Shown: one piece after another, positions 31,855 to 44,800 of the stretch
Layout of the letters: each line of letters opens with the position of its first letter
Numbering within the stretch: the stretch's first letter is position 1
DNA from: Mesostigma viride
Lineage: Eukaryota; Streptophyta; Mesostigmatophyceae; Mesostigmatales; Mesostigmataceae
Direction: 5' to 3'
NCBI GenBank assembly: GCA_009746045.1
Contig: RPFO01000406.1
Coordinates: forward strand, 637,501-701,500
Length of the DNA stretch: 64,000 nucleotides
Made by a program: the position numbers and the translations under genes
Notes under the pieces: generated by a model
Seen by the model: only the letters and a program-made list of their open reading frames with translations
What the model was told of the DNA's origin: nothing
Database searches by the model: none

Positions 31855-33111
31855 TGATCAGCAGCCTTGCCCTTGCCCTTGTCCTGGGATGGACCAGCCT
31901 TGTCCTTGCTGCCACCCTGAGCTGGCTTGCTCTGACCTTCCTGCCTCAGGTACGAGGGACACTCATTCCTGAAGTGACCCTTCCCCTGGCAGAAATAACA
32001 TTCCACCTGACTGATGTCCCGTGAGGTCCCACTGCTGGGCCCAGCCTTGGGAGGACCACCCACCCTCTTGAAGTCAAACTGGGACTGTGGATGTCCCGAC
32101 TTCGGCGGGGTCCCCCGTCCAGCCCTTCTGTCACGCCCCCTCCTGGACCTTCCTCGACCCCTTGAAGAGGTCTCAGGCCCTCTCGAGGACGCTGGGCCCC
32201 CGTGGCCCGATCCCCTCATGGACTTAACCGTGGGTTCAGTGGCCTCCTCATCATTCTGACGAGGGCGCTTACCCCCACGTACTTGCCGCTGAAACACTCA
32301 TACAACTGATCCGTCATGGCTGCCCAGCCATGGACCTGTCGCATGTGGATGGTCACATTATCCATGGTGACCGGATCCAGTGCAGCGACTTGAGAAAGTC
32401 GCCCATGGCCATCCGATCTGCGACGAAGAAGCCCTTGGCCATGGCGTCCTCCCTCAGCTTGACGAAGTCTTCAAAGGCGTGGACCACTAGTTGCCCCTTG
32501 ATGGGCTTGTAGTCCAGGTATTCTTGCTTCAGGTGGGACCCATCTATGGTCCTCTTGTCACTCAGGAACGACCTGAGTCGCGTCATAAACGCCGTCCAGG
32601 TGTCCCCCGCCGCGTGTCGCTCCCGAACAAACTTGAACAGCCGCCTCGCCGACTGCCGTATGTAGGCACTAGACGCCAGGATGCGAAGCTTGTCACCGTT
32701 GTATATCTCCGTGTACAAGTTCATGTCCTCTAACATCCTCTCAGCATCCCGGGGCTGCCAATTGTCCTTGATGGACTGAAACTGGCCTAGCACCGCGTAC
32801 CCCTCAGCAACAGTTGGTCGCTTAGGCGCCGCTTGATCTGCGGCTGGCGCGTGCTGCCCGCCCTGCGATCCTTGGCTCTGATTATCTGGCACCTCAGCCT
32901 GGTCTCCCAGCGCCTGGCCGTCCCCGCGTCCATCGCGTCCACCGCGTCCATCGCGTCCATCTCGTCCATCCAGCCCAGCGCCGCGCCGCCGAAGCCCATA
33001 AAGCCCGCTTGTTGGTTGATAGCTCCATCCTCCATGATGGCCTCTGTTCAGATCTGCTACAGCCAGCCAAGTGGCCAAGCAGCAATTAAAGCAATATAAG
33101 CTACTGAACAA
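31851..33111 (-). CDS. gag: Copia gag region with CCHC zinc knuckle
   Basis: The N-terminal part has G/R/D repeats (GRDGRDGRGGRDGR), then a helical capsid-like region (SIKDNWQPRDAERMLEDMNL, RSFLSDKRTIDGSHLKQEYL) resembling Copia gag. The C-terminal part is basic and holds the knuckle CYFCQGKGHFRNEC (CX2CX4HX4C) followed by a lysine-rich tail. The region looks slightly broken. Confidence 0.75.
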
Positions 33112-33677
33112 GAAAGGAAAGTGCCAAGTGTTACCACTCAGGCAAGACCACCACGGCTGGCCCCAGGCGCGTCCTGGTTCTCCTTGTCGCTGTCGTCGTC
33201 GCTGTCGCTCACCACAATCAGCTCTGGTACCCTGCTACCTGCTGCGCCGTCGTCGACCCGCTGTCGGCCCGCGATGACTGAATCGTCACCGTTGGTAAAG
33301 TAGACAGGTGACAACCCGTCGTTGGCACCTCGCGGATTGTACGTTGGCACCTCGTGGTCGCCAAGTGCCTCGTCGCCTAGCCCAGCGACACCCCCTGCTC
33401 CTACCTCAAGGTCACTCGTACCAAGAGGTGCAAACTCCTCCCAACGCGTCACACGAACGCGAAGGGGCGGGGGCAGTTCCTGAAAAGGAACTCTTACTCG
33501 CTCTGGAAACCTGCCGACTCTTGTCGCGCGCGTCCTCCGGCGATGGCTTCCGCTGTCGCCCCGACCTCTGCAAGCCGCCTGTGATGCTCCGCTCCGCGTC
33601 GTTCACGCCTAACTGGCCCGCTGCAACACCCTCGTCGCCGATGCCGCCTGCGAAAGCACGTGGTACTCCCGCGCCCG

Positions 33678-34052
33678 CTACTGTCGGCACAAACTCGTGT
33701 CGCCCTGCGCCAGCTGCTCCGCAACCTCGCCTCGCCTTGCTGCCAACTCCGTCCGCACTCGCTCTGCTACTGCAGTAATCACCGTCTGGATGCCGACCAA
33801 CCCGTGAAGCTCCTGCTCAAGGTCGTCGATGCTCCGGTGCTCCGGAATGACGATGGTTTGTACGTGTCGCAGAATTCGCTCCCAATCTTCGACCTGGTCG
33901 TCGACGAATTGCACGAAGCTGCGATTTACAGGCGGACGATCTGCAAGCAACAAAGATAGATCCCGAACGACACGGCGTAATTCAGGAGAAATCGAACCCC
34001 CAGCAGACTGCCGAAACCGGAAATCCTGCTGCCGTTGTTCCTCCTGCACCAT
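33678..34052 (-). CDS. Small helical ORF in the Copia leader
   Basis: A 124-codon frame, MVQEEQRQQDFRF to AEQLAQGDTSLCRQ, predicted largely alpha-helical (DLSLLLADRPP, HRSIDDLEQELHGLVGIQ). It lies between the 5' LTR and gag. It could be an extra gag N-terminal segment or an accessory ORF. I do not recognise it. Confidence 0.4.
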   Translation of the reverse strand: MVQEEQRQQDFRFRQSAGGSISPELRRVVRDLSLLLADRPPVNRSFVQFVDDQVEDWERILRHVQTIVIPEHRSIDDLEQELHGLVGIQTVITAVAERVRTELAARRGEVAEQLAQGDTSLCRQ

Positions 34053-34146
34053 TCACCACCGGACGAGCTCCTCTCGTCGTCAAACGCTGCACACCGCAAC
34101 CGGCAACGACCCTCCTGGCCGTTCCGCTGAGACTGGTTGTAATTTG

Positions 34147-34840
34147 AGTTAAGTTTCTTAGCACACGCAATGTGAAGGATATGGTTGCAATGCAGCAATG
34201 TGTGATATGGTTGGAAACGGAGCTTTGTTAAAATCGGATAATGTTTACAGCGCTCACACACGTGAAGCTAATACACGCGCTTGCCAAGTCAAGGCACAAC
34301 ACGTGAGGCGGGCTCGCAAGAGATGCCCATTTGGCACTGGCCTATTGTTTATATACTTGTGCACTGTGCTTGCTAGTCCTGAGCAGCCTAGGAGGCCTGC
34401 TCAGTAATAACACCCCGGTACAGTATTCACTACCTGTACAGCGCCCACTCCTATACAGTAGGTCTGCCATACAGGCACAGTGACCACAGAGCACAGTCCA
34501 CAGTGACTATTGCATCTGCACCTAGAAGTCCAGGACTAAGCCTGCGGTACCCACAGACCACAGGTTAAGGTTCCTATTTCCTGCGTACGACGTATTAATC
34601 CAATACCGTCGTAGGTACAGCACCTAATTCCTGTCAGCCCAGGAATTACTGTCGACCCCATATGTCGTCGGCAAATATTCACGTCCGACTTAGAAGAACA
34701 GCCGGCTCGCGCTCGTGCGCGACCGGGAAGTCGGAACGCCATAACTTTCTTGATACTCGTCGGAATGAACTCGTTCCGGTGCCGCTGGAATCGCAGAGAT
34801 ATGCCGAATCAGGATCACGCCAATGCGCTTGGCGTTAACT
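34147..34840 (-). repeat. Copia element 5' LTR
   Basis: Pairs with 26817-27512. The target duplication GATGG follows at 34841-34845. Confidence 0.85.
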
Positions 34841-35377
34841 GATGGTATGGGAACTCCTGGGACATTGCAGCTGCGCAAAAAGTTATTGAGACCAGGCCTA
34901 AGCGTGAGCGTGGCGCTAGTCTGTCCGTTCAGTGCCCGTTTAACGGATTTTTCGCCGTGTACAAGATGGCATCTCCCATGTGCATGCATTCATAAGCTCG
35001 TGCTTTTGGTATTTTCTATTATTTCCCAGTTGCTCTGACCAGTCTCTCATGCCTTAAATCTTATCTACGATTACTTCTACATTCCATAAACCTTGAACCA
35101 CTAGGCCATGCAACAATGTCAAGCCATGCCATGTGTTAGATAGCATCGTTTATGTTACCATGCATGTTGACTGCATCGTCTTCAACAGCCAGTGCTCCCA
35201 GAATGGGCCGAGAGTACCCTGACGAGAGGAGAATACCTTCTTAGCAATCGAATCGGCCATGGTACCTGGCACAGTTTCTCTCTGCTTGTGTGTGTTACCA
35301 TCGGCACGGGCTGACGTGCCAATCTATGCCTTAGTGACGTCCCCTCCAGCCACTTGATTGCCTACAAAATTGCACAG

Positions 35378-35443
35378 GACGGGACACCGTTTCTGAATCT
35401 GGCATTGGAGCAGAAGTTTCAAGGAGCGGCCCTGCTGCTCCTG
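35378..35443 (+). CDS. Copy 1 66-nt exon, partial ankyrin repeat
   Basis: 22 codons, DGTPFLNLALEQKFQGAALLLL, between GCACAG and GTGAGT. The copy 2 exon 56853-56918 has the same length and reads [22 protein letters not shown]. It fits the first three quarters of an ankyrin repeat (D-G-x-P-x-L-x-L-A). Confidence 0.8.
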
Positions 35444-36210
35444 GTGAGTGAAGGTGGTTGTGGGTTGAAAGGAAATGAAATACAATAATTCCTTACATGC
35501 ATGTATGTGCACCAACTTAATTAATGCATGTACATAGTCGTCTCACTGTGCAATCTGCGTGTAATCTGACACTAGGGCAATGGCATAGAAATCATAGACC
35601 TGGTAAGAGTCATCTGATTACCTCGATCGGCCAATCACGGATGAAGTAAGTAAGTATGTACTTGCGTGTCATGCGCAAAGGCATGCCACGGAGTACTATG
35701 CTAATCTCATTAAAATAATTACACAAAAGTTTAAACAAATATCGTCTGCATCATCCCCCAACCGTTAAGCACTAGATGGGGATGTAATCCTCATCCGAGC
35801 TGTCCTCTACTGTAATGGCAGCTACGAGGCGGTAGTGTAGCGGCTATCATCACGGATGAACCTCCCCCCCTTCCTCCCCCATCCCAGGGCAAAAGACGGT
35901 CCCCTGCGCACTATACTGATGGCATCTTAAGGTTTACTCTCTTGAATACTAGGGACGACTAGCTGGTCATAAGTAGGAGCTCTCTTGGCACAGCAGGTGA
36001 CGGATGGATTCATGCTGTGGATGCATGATACAGAAAGGCCTTATTAACTGTATGCATGTATCTAGAGACATGCACTTGAATGGGTAGCCCCAGTGACTTG
36101 TCACGCTGCAGGCCTTCGACTAATGCTTGCGATTAATGAGAGGCGTTTGTAGTGTCACTGACATTATGCATGGGTTTGGAGATATTTTTTCCTGTCCGAT
36201 GCTATCGCAG

Positions 36211-36258
36211 AAGGCGATAAAAGGCGAGCCACTGGATAACGTGCCTAGGAAGTCCTGA
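36211..36258 (+). CDS. Copy 1 terminal exon
   Basis: Preceded by GCTATCGCAG. It reads KAIKGEPLDNVPRKS and then stops. Copy 2 has KAMKGEPL and a stop at 57971-57997, so the core KA(I/M)KGEPL is shared and copy 1 is seven residues longer. Confidence 0.75.
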   Translation, partial: KAIKGEPLDNVPRKS

Positions 36259-37900
36259 ATATGGTGGTGTGGCCTGTGAAGATAACAACCTTTGCTTTTA
36301 TCGGTGGATGCCATGTCGCCGACCAAACCAAAGTTGATCGCGGACGCGCCATGGGCGGTTGGCGTGCGCATCCCCACACGCATCACGGCGCACCACGCCA
36401 CATTCCACAGCAAGTTCCGCCTGCTGAATGCTGGCGGCCCGTGTCACCTGAAGCACGGCATCCCACGTACGCCGCGCGCAAGTACCGGCTGTCTGCATCG
36501 CGCTCGCAGCTTAACGCGCAAGCCAAGCCAAGCGTATACGATGCAAGTGACGGTCCTTGCCTAGTCCAGTACGTCACTAGGGACATGGGTACAGTCCGAG
36601 TTCTGTATGGATCGTTCCGTTGCGGCGGCAGTGGCGGCGCACCCGTGCCAAGGGTGCAGGCCCTCGGATGTACGCAATGATTAGATGTCCTCGGTGCTGT
36701 GCAGCTGAATTGTAATTAATGCATGTAATCAGACCTGTCGGCAAACCTCTGCACAGCAGGATTACAACGTTTAAATTCTTCGTTGTCTCTAGATAGGGCG
36801 TGACGCTGGATAGGCAGCAAGCTGATTCCAACATGTAACAGGCCACGTGTCGAGCATGGCGCAGTTGTGGCTTCGCTTATTTAATCGGCATATTGCTTAT
36901 GCCAGGCTGTAGTAGCCAGGTGTCGTTATGAATGTGCTGTGCGATGGATTGCTAGATTTGTGCAGACCAGCGCACTAACTGATTGCAGGTCGTGCAGATT
37001 GTATGTTTCTAGAGCTGCACCGTCGGTTATGCTGTACACCGCACTGTGTTGTACGGTGATTGGCAGGCTGGCGACTTTGGAAATCGCCGTAGTAGTCATC
37101 CAACCATGCATCCACACAGAGGCGTAGCTCTGTGTGCATTTTCTTCTTTGCAGCATTCTTTGGCAGTGCAAGGCAAGTGTCTTTACAAGACTGCGGTCAC
37201 CATACATAACGGCGGTCCTTGGTTTTATTCAACGTAATACCATTACAAGTGTGACACCCCCGGCAATTGCCGCGCTATCAGCTAGACGCAGATATCACCT
37301 TTCCATAATTTCAAGACGGCTAGAGTACTAGAGCATTCGATTGAGCATCTATACGTACTGAAGACGCACTGAGGTAACGCGGTCCGCGTCCTTCGCGACT
37401 TGCATGTCTGCTTGCTTTTATCAACAAGGCTACCTCCTAGGCAGTCTGACGCCAAGTAGGCCCATGCCACCAAGAGCAAGCAGCGGTTCACAGCCTGGCC
37501 GATATATACGCTCTGAAGGTGAGAACAGCTGCCACCTAATACGGGCCATGGAACGGTATACGACAGTCATCAGGCTGTACACGGACCCGCGGCTTTGTCC
37601 TGCCACCATGGCCAATAACGCAGGGTTGGATTACACACACCATACTGTGGGTCTGAATTGTCATAAAGCCATTACTATGCGACAAAGAACCTTGCGTACG
37701 GCCCTCACGAACTCAAAAAATCAATAATCATGACAAATTGGATTGAAATGTCAATGATGATTGGTTGGTGCTCGGAAGGGACATGCACCTAGGACCCCCA
37801 AAAGTGACATTGTCCTATATCAACTCCAATATTCGTACACGTGAAACATGCCATGAAACACATGGCTCTAGCCTCTGGGTCAAATTGATACGATGCGAGC

Positions 37901-38383
37901 ATGTCTCTCAAAGCACTTGGTCCGAACCAACTGCTGCATGTCTCCGAGAAGCTTACCGCCTGCATCAACCAGGTACAACGAAACCAGGTGTTTGTCACCA
38001 ACATCAAGCTTGAGAAAGAACCCACCCCTGCACTCGCCACCACCGCCCCAGCCCCTGCCCCAGCCCCTGCCACCGCCACCGCCACCGCCACCGCCACCGC
38101 CACCGCCACCCCCACCCAAACGAAATCACCTCCTGGGCTGGCCAATGGGGTTGCCGAGAACATTCCAGGCCACTGGTCACTGCCCACCAAGCAGCCGAGG
38201 ACACCATCACCCACCAAACCGTGGCGTAAGTCCTCAAGAAGCATGCATGGTCCACCAACAACACAGTGGCAAAGCATCGGTCAAGAAGCTCGCAGCTGGA
38301 CCAGCCGTGTAAGCCACTTGAGCCGGCCACCCACCATGCCCAACATATGCGAGGAGCACCGGTTCAGCATCCCCTCTATTTGA
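37901..38383 (+). CDS. Hypothetical ORF with Ala-Thr/Pro repeat
   Basis: 160 codons, starting MSLKALGPNQLLHVSEKL, then a low-complexity stretch (APAPAPATATAT) from the CCACCG run, then a basic tail. All three frames are open through the repeat, so length alone is weak evidence. The first 45 residues look protein-like. I do not recognise the protein. Confidence 0.2.
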   Translation: MSLKALGPNQLLHVSEKLTACINQVQRNQVFVTNIKLEKEPTPALATTAPAPAPAPATATATATATATATPTQTKSPPGLANGVAENIPGHWSLPTKQPRTPSPTKPWRKSSRSMHGPPTTQWQSIGQEARSWTSRVSHLSRPPTMPNICEEHRFSIPSI

Positions 38384-40242
38384 GCATTAAAGGCACAGGA
38401 AGTCCCCGTTATTGCTCAAGTCAATTCAGAGTCAAGCCGCTGTGAATCGACAAGCTCCTTGTCAAGCTACCGCGCTTGAGGGCACAGTGAACATAGGAGA
38501 ACCGCATTCCCTGTGTGTGGGCCGTGGAAGGCAGCTCCTCCCAACTTCCTCCATACCTTACGCTCACTCGATTACAGGATGCTCCTTCTCCGCCATCGAC
38601 CCCGAAAGTTCCTGACAGGGCAACCATGGAGCCTGGAAAGCCTGCCAGCACCAATCCGCTGTCACTCCCGGCAGGCCAGCCAGGCATCCCCTTGTGACAG
38701 GTTCGAGCCTTCCTCCGCACATGCAGGCCTCCCACCATCAGGCTCGCACAAGCCCGGCACCAAGCCAGCACCATTAGGAATTATATGTGGGATATGTGGC
38801 ATCCTTAAGTGGCACGTTGATAAAGGGAGGGAAGGGGACGCTTTTACGTTCTGTACCAAAATGACAATTATAACAATGATGGACAACACATGGGCCGCTG
38901 CATGCACATATTTGTAACAACATTGGGTGATAAACAAAGGGGTGCAAAGTACGACAATCTACCAGGTCTCAGATGGGCAATCAAAGGAAAAGAATCCAAG
39001 TTTAGGCTCTCGAAACAAATGGTCGCCATTATCAGTAAGCCAACCACACGGACACTAGCGGAGGCTTCCCGTCGATATGAACACAAGAATCAGTCAGTGG
39101 AAGATGTGAACATGCCAACTAGATCAACACCACAAGCAAGGCATACGCTGCTGTAAGGGCTCGCGGTGCCCACCCACCTCCCCTCCGCTCCAGCAGCTAC
39201 ACAAGCCAGTGAGTACCTAGTGGACCTGTACTGTAACGTGCCCCAGCGGTGTGCAAGTGCCTTGGTCAACTGTACACTCCAACACCCCAGTATCAACATT
39301 CCCAAGTTTATGGTAACGCGTACACAAGTGAAACCCTGGCAACCAAGCCTAGTCCTGAATAACCCTACCCAGATGCCTAAATAGCGGGATGGTCAAGGGC
39401 AGTGGTCAGTACACCCAGAAAATACTTTGGCCCTGCTGCCCCTGCTGCTTATTGCTGGCTTACCCTGGATACATGGCGGCCTGTCATACAAGCCTAACAA
39501 AACAAGGTAAGTGAACAACCACATAGTGCAGATAAAATCAATTTAGAGAACCAGCTTCATGCACAGAAGCACTCGTGTTTTCAGCATGGCCGTTACTTGG
39601 ATATGGCCAGCCCGCCGGCTTCTTGACCGGCTGCCCGTGCTGCAATTTAGAGCGGTCTTTCTTTACAAAGCCAAGTACGACTACAAACCAATATATATAT
39701 ATATATTGTGTAATAAGCACTGCAAAGAAAACCGGAAGTACCTTCATGCCCTTGCCATCCCGATGTCACGTATCTACATCTTAGCCATAGCATACAAATA
39801 ATAGTACATTAGGACCTGCCGGAAATGAAGGTTACTGATCGGCGCACGTGAATTCGCAAAGCAGCAGCCCATACCGCGTAAGAAAGAACCGCCCACAATG
39901 CGCAGTTCTGTGCCAGAGGGACGATGCATTGCCACGCGCGATAAATTTACGTGTTATTGAATTCCGTTTTTCTCAGCAATTAGTGGTGATATGTGCCGAC
40001 AGTCCCTCTGCAGTCTTAAGTATTAGATGCCAGAATATTGAAGTCGTATCACACGCTCAGGAATACCAATTATAATCATGACGCGTGGCAACTGGCATAC
40101 ACTGTTTAGACCCGAGCCCATCGACAGGGGAAAAAAGCCGTGGGATGATTATTAACCTCTAACCTAGCCCCCAAACCCTGCCCAAACAGGACCCAACCCC
40201 GAAAACCCATTAACGTAAATTCCGGGGGAATGGGTGTTATTT

Positions 40243-40623
40243 CCGGTGAAATGGGTGTTAGTTTATTTCCATATAACATGGGTGTTATTTATTCCATGCA
40301 GAATCACGGCGAGTGATACATTTTACGCGGGAACTCCGGTGATCATTTGTTGTAGGGAGTAGGGACAAACAGGGGGACAAATACGGAAAAACACGATCTT
40401 CAATCTTCAATTGAAATGGGTGGCAGCATTACCTATTACGGTATAACATGGCGTAAAAGGAAGGCTGGCCTCAACCTTGGCTACAGTAGCTAACGCTACT
40501 TACGCTAGGGCCACTGACCAACGGACATGGAGGAGTTCACGTATGTACATAAACTGACATTGTATGGCATACCTGGGTCACCTTAACTGTTATATGGAAA
40601 TAAACTAACACCCATTTCACCGG
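40243..40623. mobile_element. MITE-like element with 36-bp perfect terminal inverted repeats
   Basis: 40243-40278 (starting CCGGTGAAATGGGTGTTAG) is the exact reverse complement of 40588-40623. The interior is about 310 bases with no ORF. ATGGGTGTTAT is repeated nearby. The target duplication is unclear, so the superfamily is not assigned. Confidence 0.7.
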
Positions 40624-41747
40624 ATAAACTGACATTGTACATAACGCAGTCCAAATCAAACAACAACAACTATCCCTACAGTAGAAGGACTCACTGACAT
40701 TGATATCGTTGCTTCATGATATCCATGTGTGATAAATTGTTAGTGTCGTTAATCGTTAAAACAAGGCAAGCTATAGAAGTAATATCTCTTTCGGTGGCAG
40801 CGGTGCGAGCTGAGTGTGGGACATGTAAAGAGCCATCTTACAACAACTAAGGGGTACCTGCTTTCTGTAGTCTTTCTATCAACAGCACTTTGATGCCCTA
40901 CCAGGAAGTGACTTAACTGGCTTGTTAACCAGGTGGCACAGGAGGCCGGCGGCATCCTGTGCAAGTTTACGATGTATCATGTGGAGTAGGGCGCCTTTTC
41001 CACTGATGTCAATATTTCCAATTGCCTCAGAGAATGGTCCGTAATGCATTAGCGTGCAGAATTCCTGTACAAATCACCGACGTTTGTGCGTTGCCCTGTG
41101 TTTTCCTGCATACAGATGCTACTATCTGTCTCAGCGATGTCTGACATGGGAATCGTGACGTGATCGCAACGCAAGCTGCTTACATCCTGCGGAGGCGGAA
41201 TCCCGTCTATTATACGACGCCTGTGATGCGTGATATTGCGTCGCTGTAATCTGGGGCTTTCGGTGGCGGTCAATCCAGCCATTGCTGGCAACGAGTACTA
41301 ATCGTGCACAACAAGGCCAGATTTCTCGACGCTGCTTCTGCGAAGGTGGGTGCAACTGATCGTTGTAAACCGTTTGTTTCGTGTAAGCAGCAGAGCCTTA
41401 TGTTTCACATCTGATCACCTTCATGCACCTCCCGTACTCATTCTTGTCATTTCTTCGAGGTGGACGTTAAGGAGGATATGAGCGATGCTGAATGATGTGG
41501 GTTGGAAAGAAGACAGGTACACCTGAAGGGAACTGATAGCAGCATGACCTTCCTTGGATTACCTCCATAAACGGAGGGTTTGCACTTACCCCACCCTAAA
41601 TATTGAATGGTGCCCTACATGTACCTTCTCCAGTCTACTCCAGTCTGCATGACTTTCCTTACCTGCCTTTCAAGCTTCAAAACTTGATTTGTTACTTGAA
41701 GCTGCCTCATATGATTTTTTTTTCATCTCTCTGTGGGCTGCGTGCAG

Positions 41748-41809
41748 TGCTGAACATGACTTCCGTAGAGCTTAAGAAGGTGGCCGCCTTGAATTTTCTT
41801 GACCCCGTG
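41748..41809 (+). CDS. Copy 2 exon, [10 protein letters not shown] leader segment
   Basis: 62 nt between GTGCAG and GTAAGG, same length and reading as 256-317 (M-T-x-x-E-L-K-x-V-A-x-L-N). The ATG at 41757 is a candidate start. Confidence 0.7.
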
Positions 41810-44800
41810 GTAAGGCACGCCTGCCATAGTTTTTTTGGGTGTGATCTTAGGGCCTGTCGAACTCTGTTGGCGGTGTTAGTTAGTGGCAACTCTGGCGCCC
41901 ATAGAGCACTGGCATAGGAGCGAGTTTTACAAGCTACAAGGTCTGCAAGGTTTCGTTATGTACAAGGTCTGCAAGGTTTCATTCTTTGCTGGCGATAAGT
42001 GATACATGGTTGCCATCGAATGGAGTCCTGACTTATGTAGTTTATCTGATGGTGTGCCCCATCATGATCCATGGAGTGATTTATGCCCACGCTCAATGTT
42101 TTGGAGAACTGCAGGTGCTATACCTTCGAGCTAAGCCAAGATTTTTAGGACATTCCTCGATGCTTGCCTGTTGGTATAGCAGGGCATAATATGCAGGATC
42201 CTCCTCTAAAATGATGCCATTGTGTGACACCAACAGAGTTAAAAGAACCTAGTGGTGCATGAGTCATATATTCAGCAGAACATCTTTCTTGCCAAGGTTG
42301 GATATCCAAATCAAAACCATTTGGATCTCTGAAAGGCTCGATCCATGATGCAGGACAGTCCCAGACACAGAAATAAAATAGGTTTTTCATGTTATCAACA
42401 CGTAAAGAAATTAGAAACATGAGCTAATCAAAACCTGGCAAAAAAAAGAAGAAGAAGAAGAAAAAAAAGCGATTTGCAAGCATTCAGCTTTAAATTTTTT
42501 CATTTGATGAGAAATTTTTGGAAAAATCATGTGCTTGAAAAATTCTACTGAGAAAAATATTTCTTCCTAGAAAACTTACTCTTCACACAGTATTACGTTC
42601 TCCTCGTATAGATAAGAAATTACTCTTTACAGGCAGTACATTCGTTACTTCAATGTATACTCGTGCATTAGCTCCTTCTTACCTAGAAGATAGTAACGTA
42701 TTAACTGCAGCAGTTTCAACACCTTCCAATGCTATGGGACACTCATTATTCTGATGATGGGGCTCTGAAGTGCAAGGTGATTTAAACGTTGGTGCCAATC
42801 AGGTGGACTTTGGACTTTTTTCTGCTTTCACTGGCAAATGCTGCATGTGCAAAATGATGAGCTTGTGCAAATGAATGCTAGCAGGGAGACGCGGTCAGGT
42901 CGGGAATAGTGCTGTGTTTGTTTGTTGTCGTTTCATGGAGCGACCATTATGAACTATGTAGGCACCCAACTTGGTAACTATGCACAAGATCATGTGATAT
43001 TAATTAGCGTGCACATTTGCTATGGTCATAAGACTATGTCAGAGGTGACTGGATTTAGACACTAACATCATTAGCCATGTTACCTGAGATGCTGATCGTG
43101 ATGTGGAATCCAGGTTTAAGCTCTTTTACGGGCATGGACAGCCTTCAAGGACCCTGTCCTTTTCTCAAAGAAAGGCGTTTGTACAGTAAGAGGGATTAAC
43201 AAAAACACGATGTAGCAAATATTTAGAAGGTGTTACATGATAGTGAGTGAAATTATGAGACTTACTGTAGCTGTACCCTTCTTACCATAACAGTTTCCGA
43301 AAACGTTGCTGGAAGTTATTTTAGGACAGGCGATGGTATTAGGGAGTACGCTGGAGCCCGAGATGGCAGTCTCATGGCTTACAAATCGTAACTTGTTTTA
43401 AACATGCTTCTTTTCAAGGTATCACAGATGTCGCTGAAACATTATTGCTTGTTCAGCAGAAATCAATGTTCAATGAACCAACTTGCATTTTTGGGCATCG
43501 TTTTATGTACTTTGGATTATCTGGCAGTTGACTCCCATAGTAGTACTACTATAACGTTTTTTTTATTTAACTATTGTACAGTAGCTGGGCAAGCACTTCA
43601 CATCCTGCTACTCATGAACTTTTAATGAAGCGGCAGGCGTGAAAGCATGCGTCCTCTGCTTAGCTCGTGCCTCGCGTAATTCCATTTCTGCTGCTCCTTG
43701 CAGTTTTTTCTTGTGACCACACAGGCTTGTGTGGTGGCATTTAGTGTGGTGGCGCTTAGTGTTGAATCGTGTACACTGTCCGCGTTGGTAGTTTTATAAA
43801 ATGAAGAATGAATATCTGGATAATTTTCTGGCTGAAAACGATTAAACAAACAAAGCTAAATTTATTAATTGAATCCCAGGGCTATGGACTGGCTTATGGA
43901 TGATTTTCACAAACAAAAAAATTACTAGCTGCGGGCTCTAGGTGTTTACTCTGTGGGGGGAAAGCAAGCAAACATTAGAAAAGCCGGGGACCCTGCTAAA
44001 GGAAATAAGTAGCGGACCGCCTTGAGCACCTGCAGCCTGGACGAGAAAACAAACAAAGGACCTTTTTTAAAAAAAAAAAAAAAAAAAAGCGGAAACCCTG
44101 ATGAGCTTCCAACAGACAATCCAGGGTAGTTCAGAAATGCACACGGCAAAAATTGACTATGACTTACAAACTTCCAATGCCGACGGTGTATCTGTACGGC
44201 TTCATGTCATTAGTTTTCAAGGACTGGCACATGCCGCCACCTGCACTCACGATTATATTGGTGCGGACAATGCATGGGCTTGCCCTGCCTGTTTTTTGAC
44301 ACATAGCCATGTTCTTGCCACACCAGCTCTTAGTGCTGATGCGGATGATCAATTTCGCTTTGCCTTGTTATTGTCTGCGGTCATGTGCAATATTACGAGT
44401 GTACTTTGCGTTGAGCCTTGTCCCAAGTGCATGGTTGGGGACCGATGATGGCCTGCCACTCTGCAGACTGGGAGGTCAGCACTTCATCTCGCGTCCCAAG
44501 CAAACGATACGGAGCTCATGAACGCTCTGATTGGCGCCGGAGCCGATGTGAACATCAAAGACAAGGTATGAAATGTTGGCCAAAGGTGTATGAAAAGACT
44601 TGCGGCTCTTATCTTGTATGGCATCATGTTGTGTGTCTGTTGCAGTACCAAGTGCATGTGTTGCCTATTATTTTCTTTGCACACTGGATGTGCACCTCTG
44701 TGTGTGTTGCGACATGACAGTGTGGCCATGGCTTACTATCCTTGATGTTCTTTGCGCGGTGACATATAATGTGCACCTGTGTGTGTTGCCACATGTGTGG

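Larger units (their letters stand above)
26817..34840 (-). mobile_element. Copia-type LTR retrotransposon, antisense in a copy 1 intron
   Basis: LTRs at 26817-27512 and 34147-34840 begin AGTTAA and end TTAACT and are flanked by the 5-bp duplication GATGG (26812-26816 and 34841-34845). On the minus strand the order is LTR, leader with a helical ORF, gag with CCHC knuckle, then one long pol frame carrying integrase, retropepsin-like, reverse transcriptase and RNase H domains. The LTRs differ at roughly 8-10 of 694 positions by eye, so it is older than the nested 4296-25513 element but still young. It looks nearly whole, with perhaps one or two breaks in gag. Confidence 0.88.
256..36258 (+). pseudogene. 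Ankyrin-repeat gene, copy 1, split by large insertions
   Basis: Six exons are recognised: 256-317, 863-961, 4179-4295, 26288-26446, 35378-35443 and 36211-36258. Each has AG before it. Each except the last is followed by GT, but the third exon now meets an LTR instead of its donor. Exon order, phase and mostly length agree with copy 2 downstream, which is the main evidence that this is one gene. The encoded parts are a short MTAGELKQVA leader, one canonical 33-residue ankyrin repeat, then diverged ankyrin-like repeats and a short tail ending KGEPLDNVPRKS. Ankyrin repeats are protein-binding scaffolds; the partner is unknown. A 21.2 kb LTR element separates the 117-nt exon from its donor and a Copia element lies in a later intron, so a normal product is unlikely from this allele. 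Earlier exons may lie left of the window. Confidence 0.72.
36259..41747. other. Region between the two ankyrin genes, mostly unassigned
   Basis: About 5.5 kb. It should hold the 3' UTR of copy 1 and perhaps the promoter and first exon of copy 2, neither of which I can place. Several frames of 90-160 codons exist (36292-36564, 37404-37727, 37901-38383, 38890-39156) without recognised motifs. A CCACCG hexamer run lies at about 38065-38115 and a MITE at 40243-40623. Confidence 0.4.

Noticed and set aside
36292-36564. 90-codon ORF after copy 1
   Set aside because: It lies just past the copy 1 stop, without motif or homologue in copy 2; probably 3' UTR or chance.
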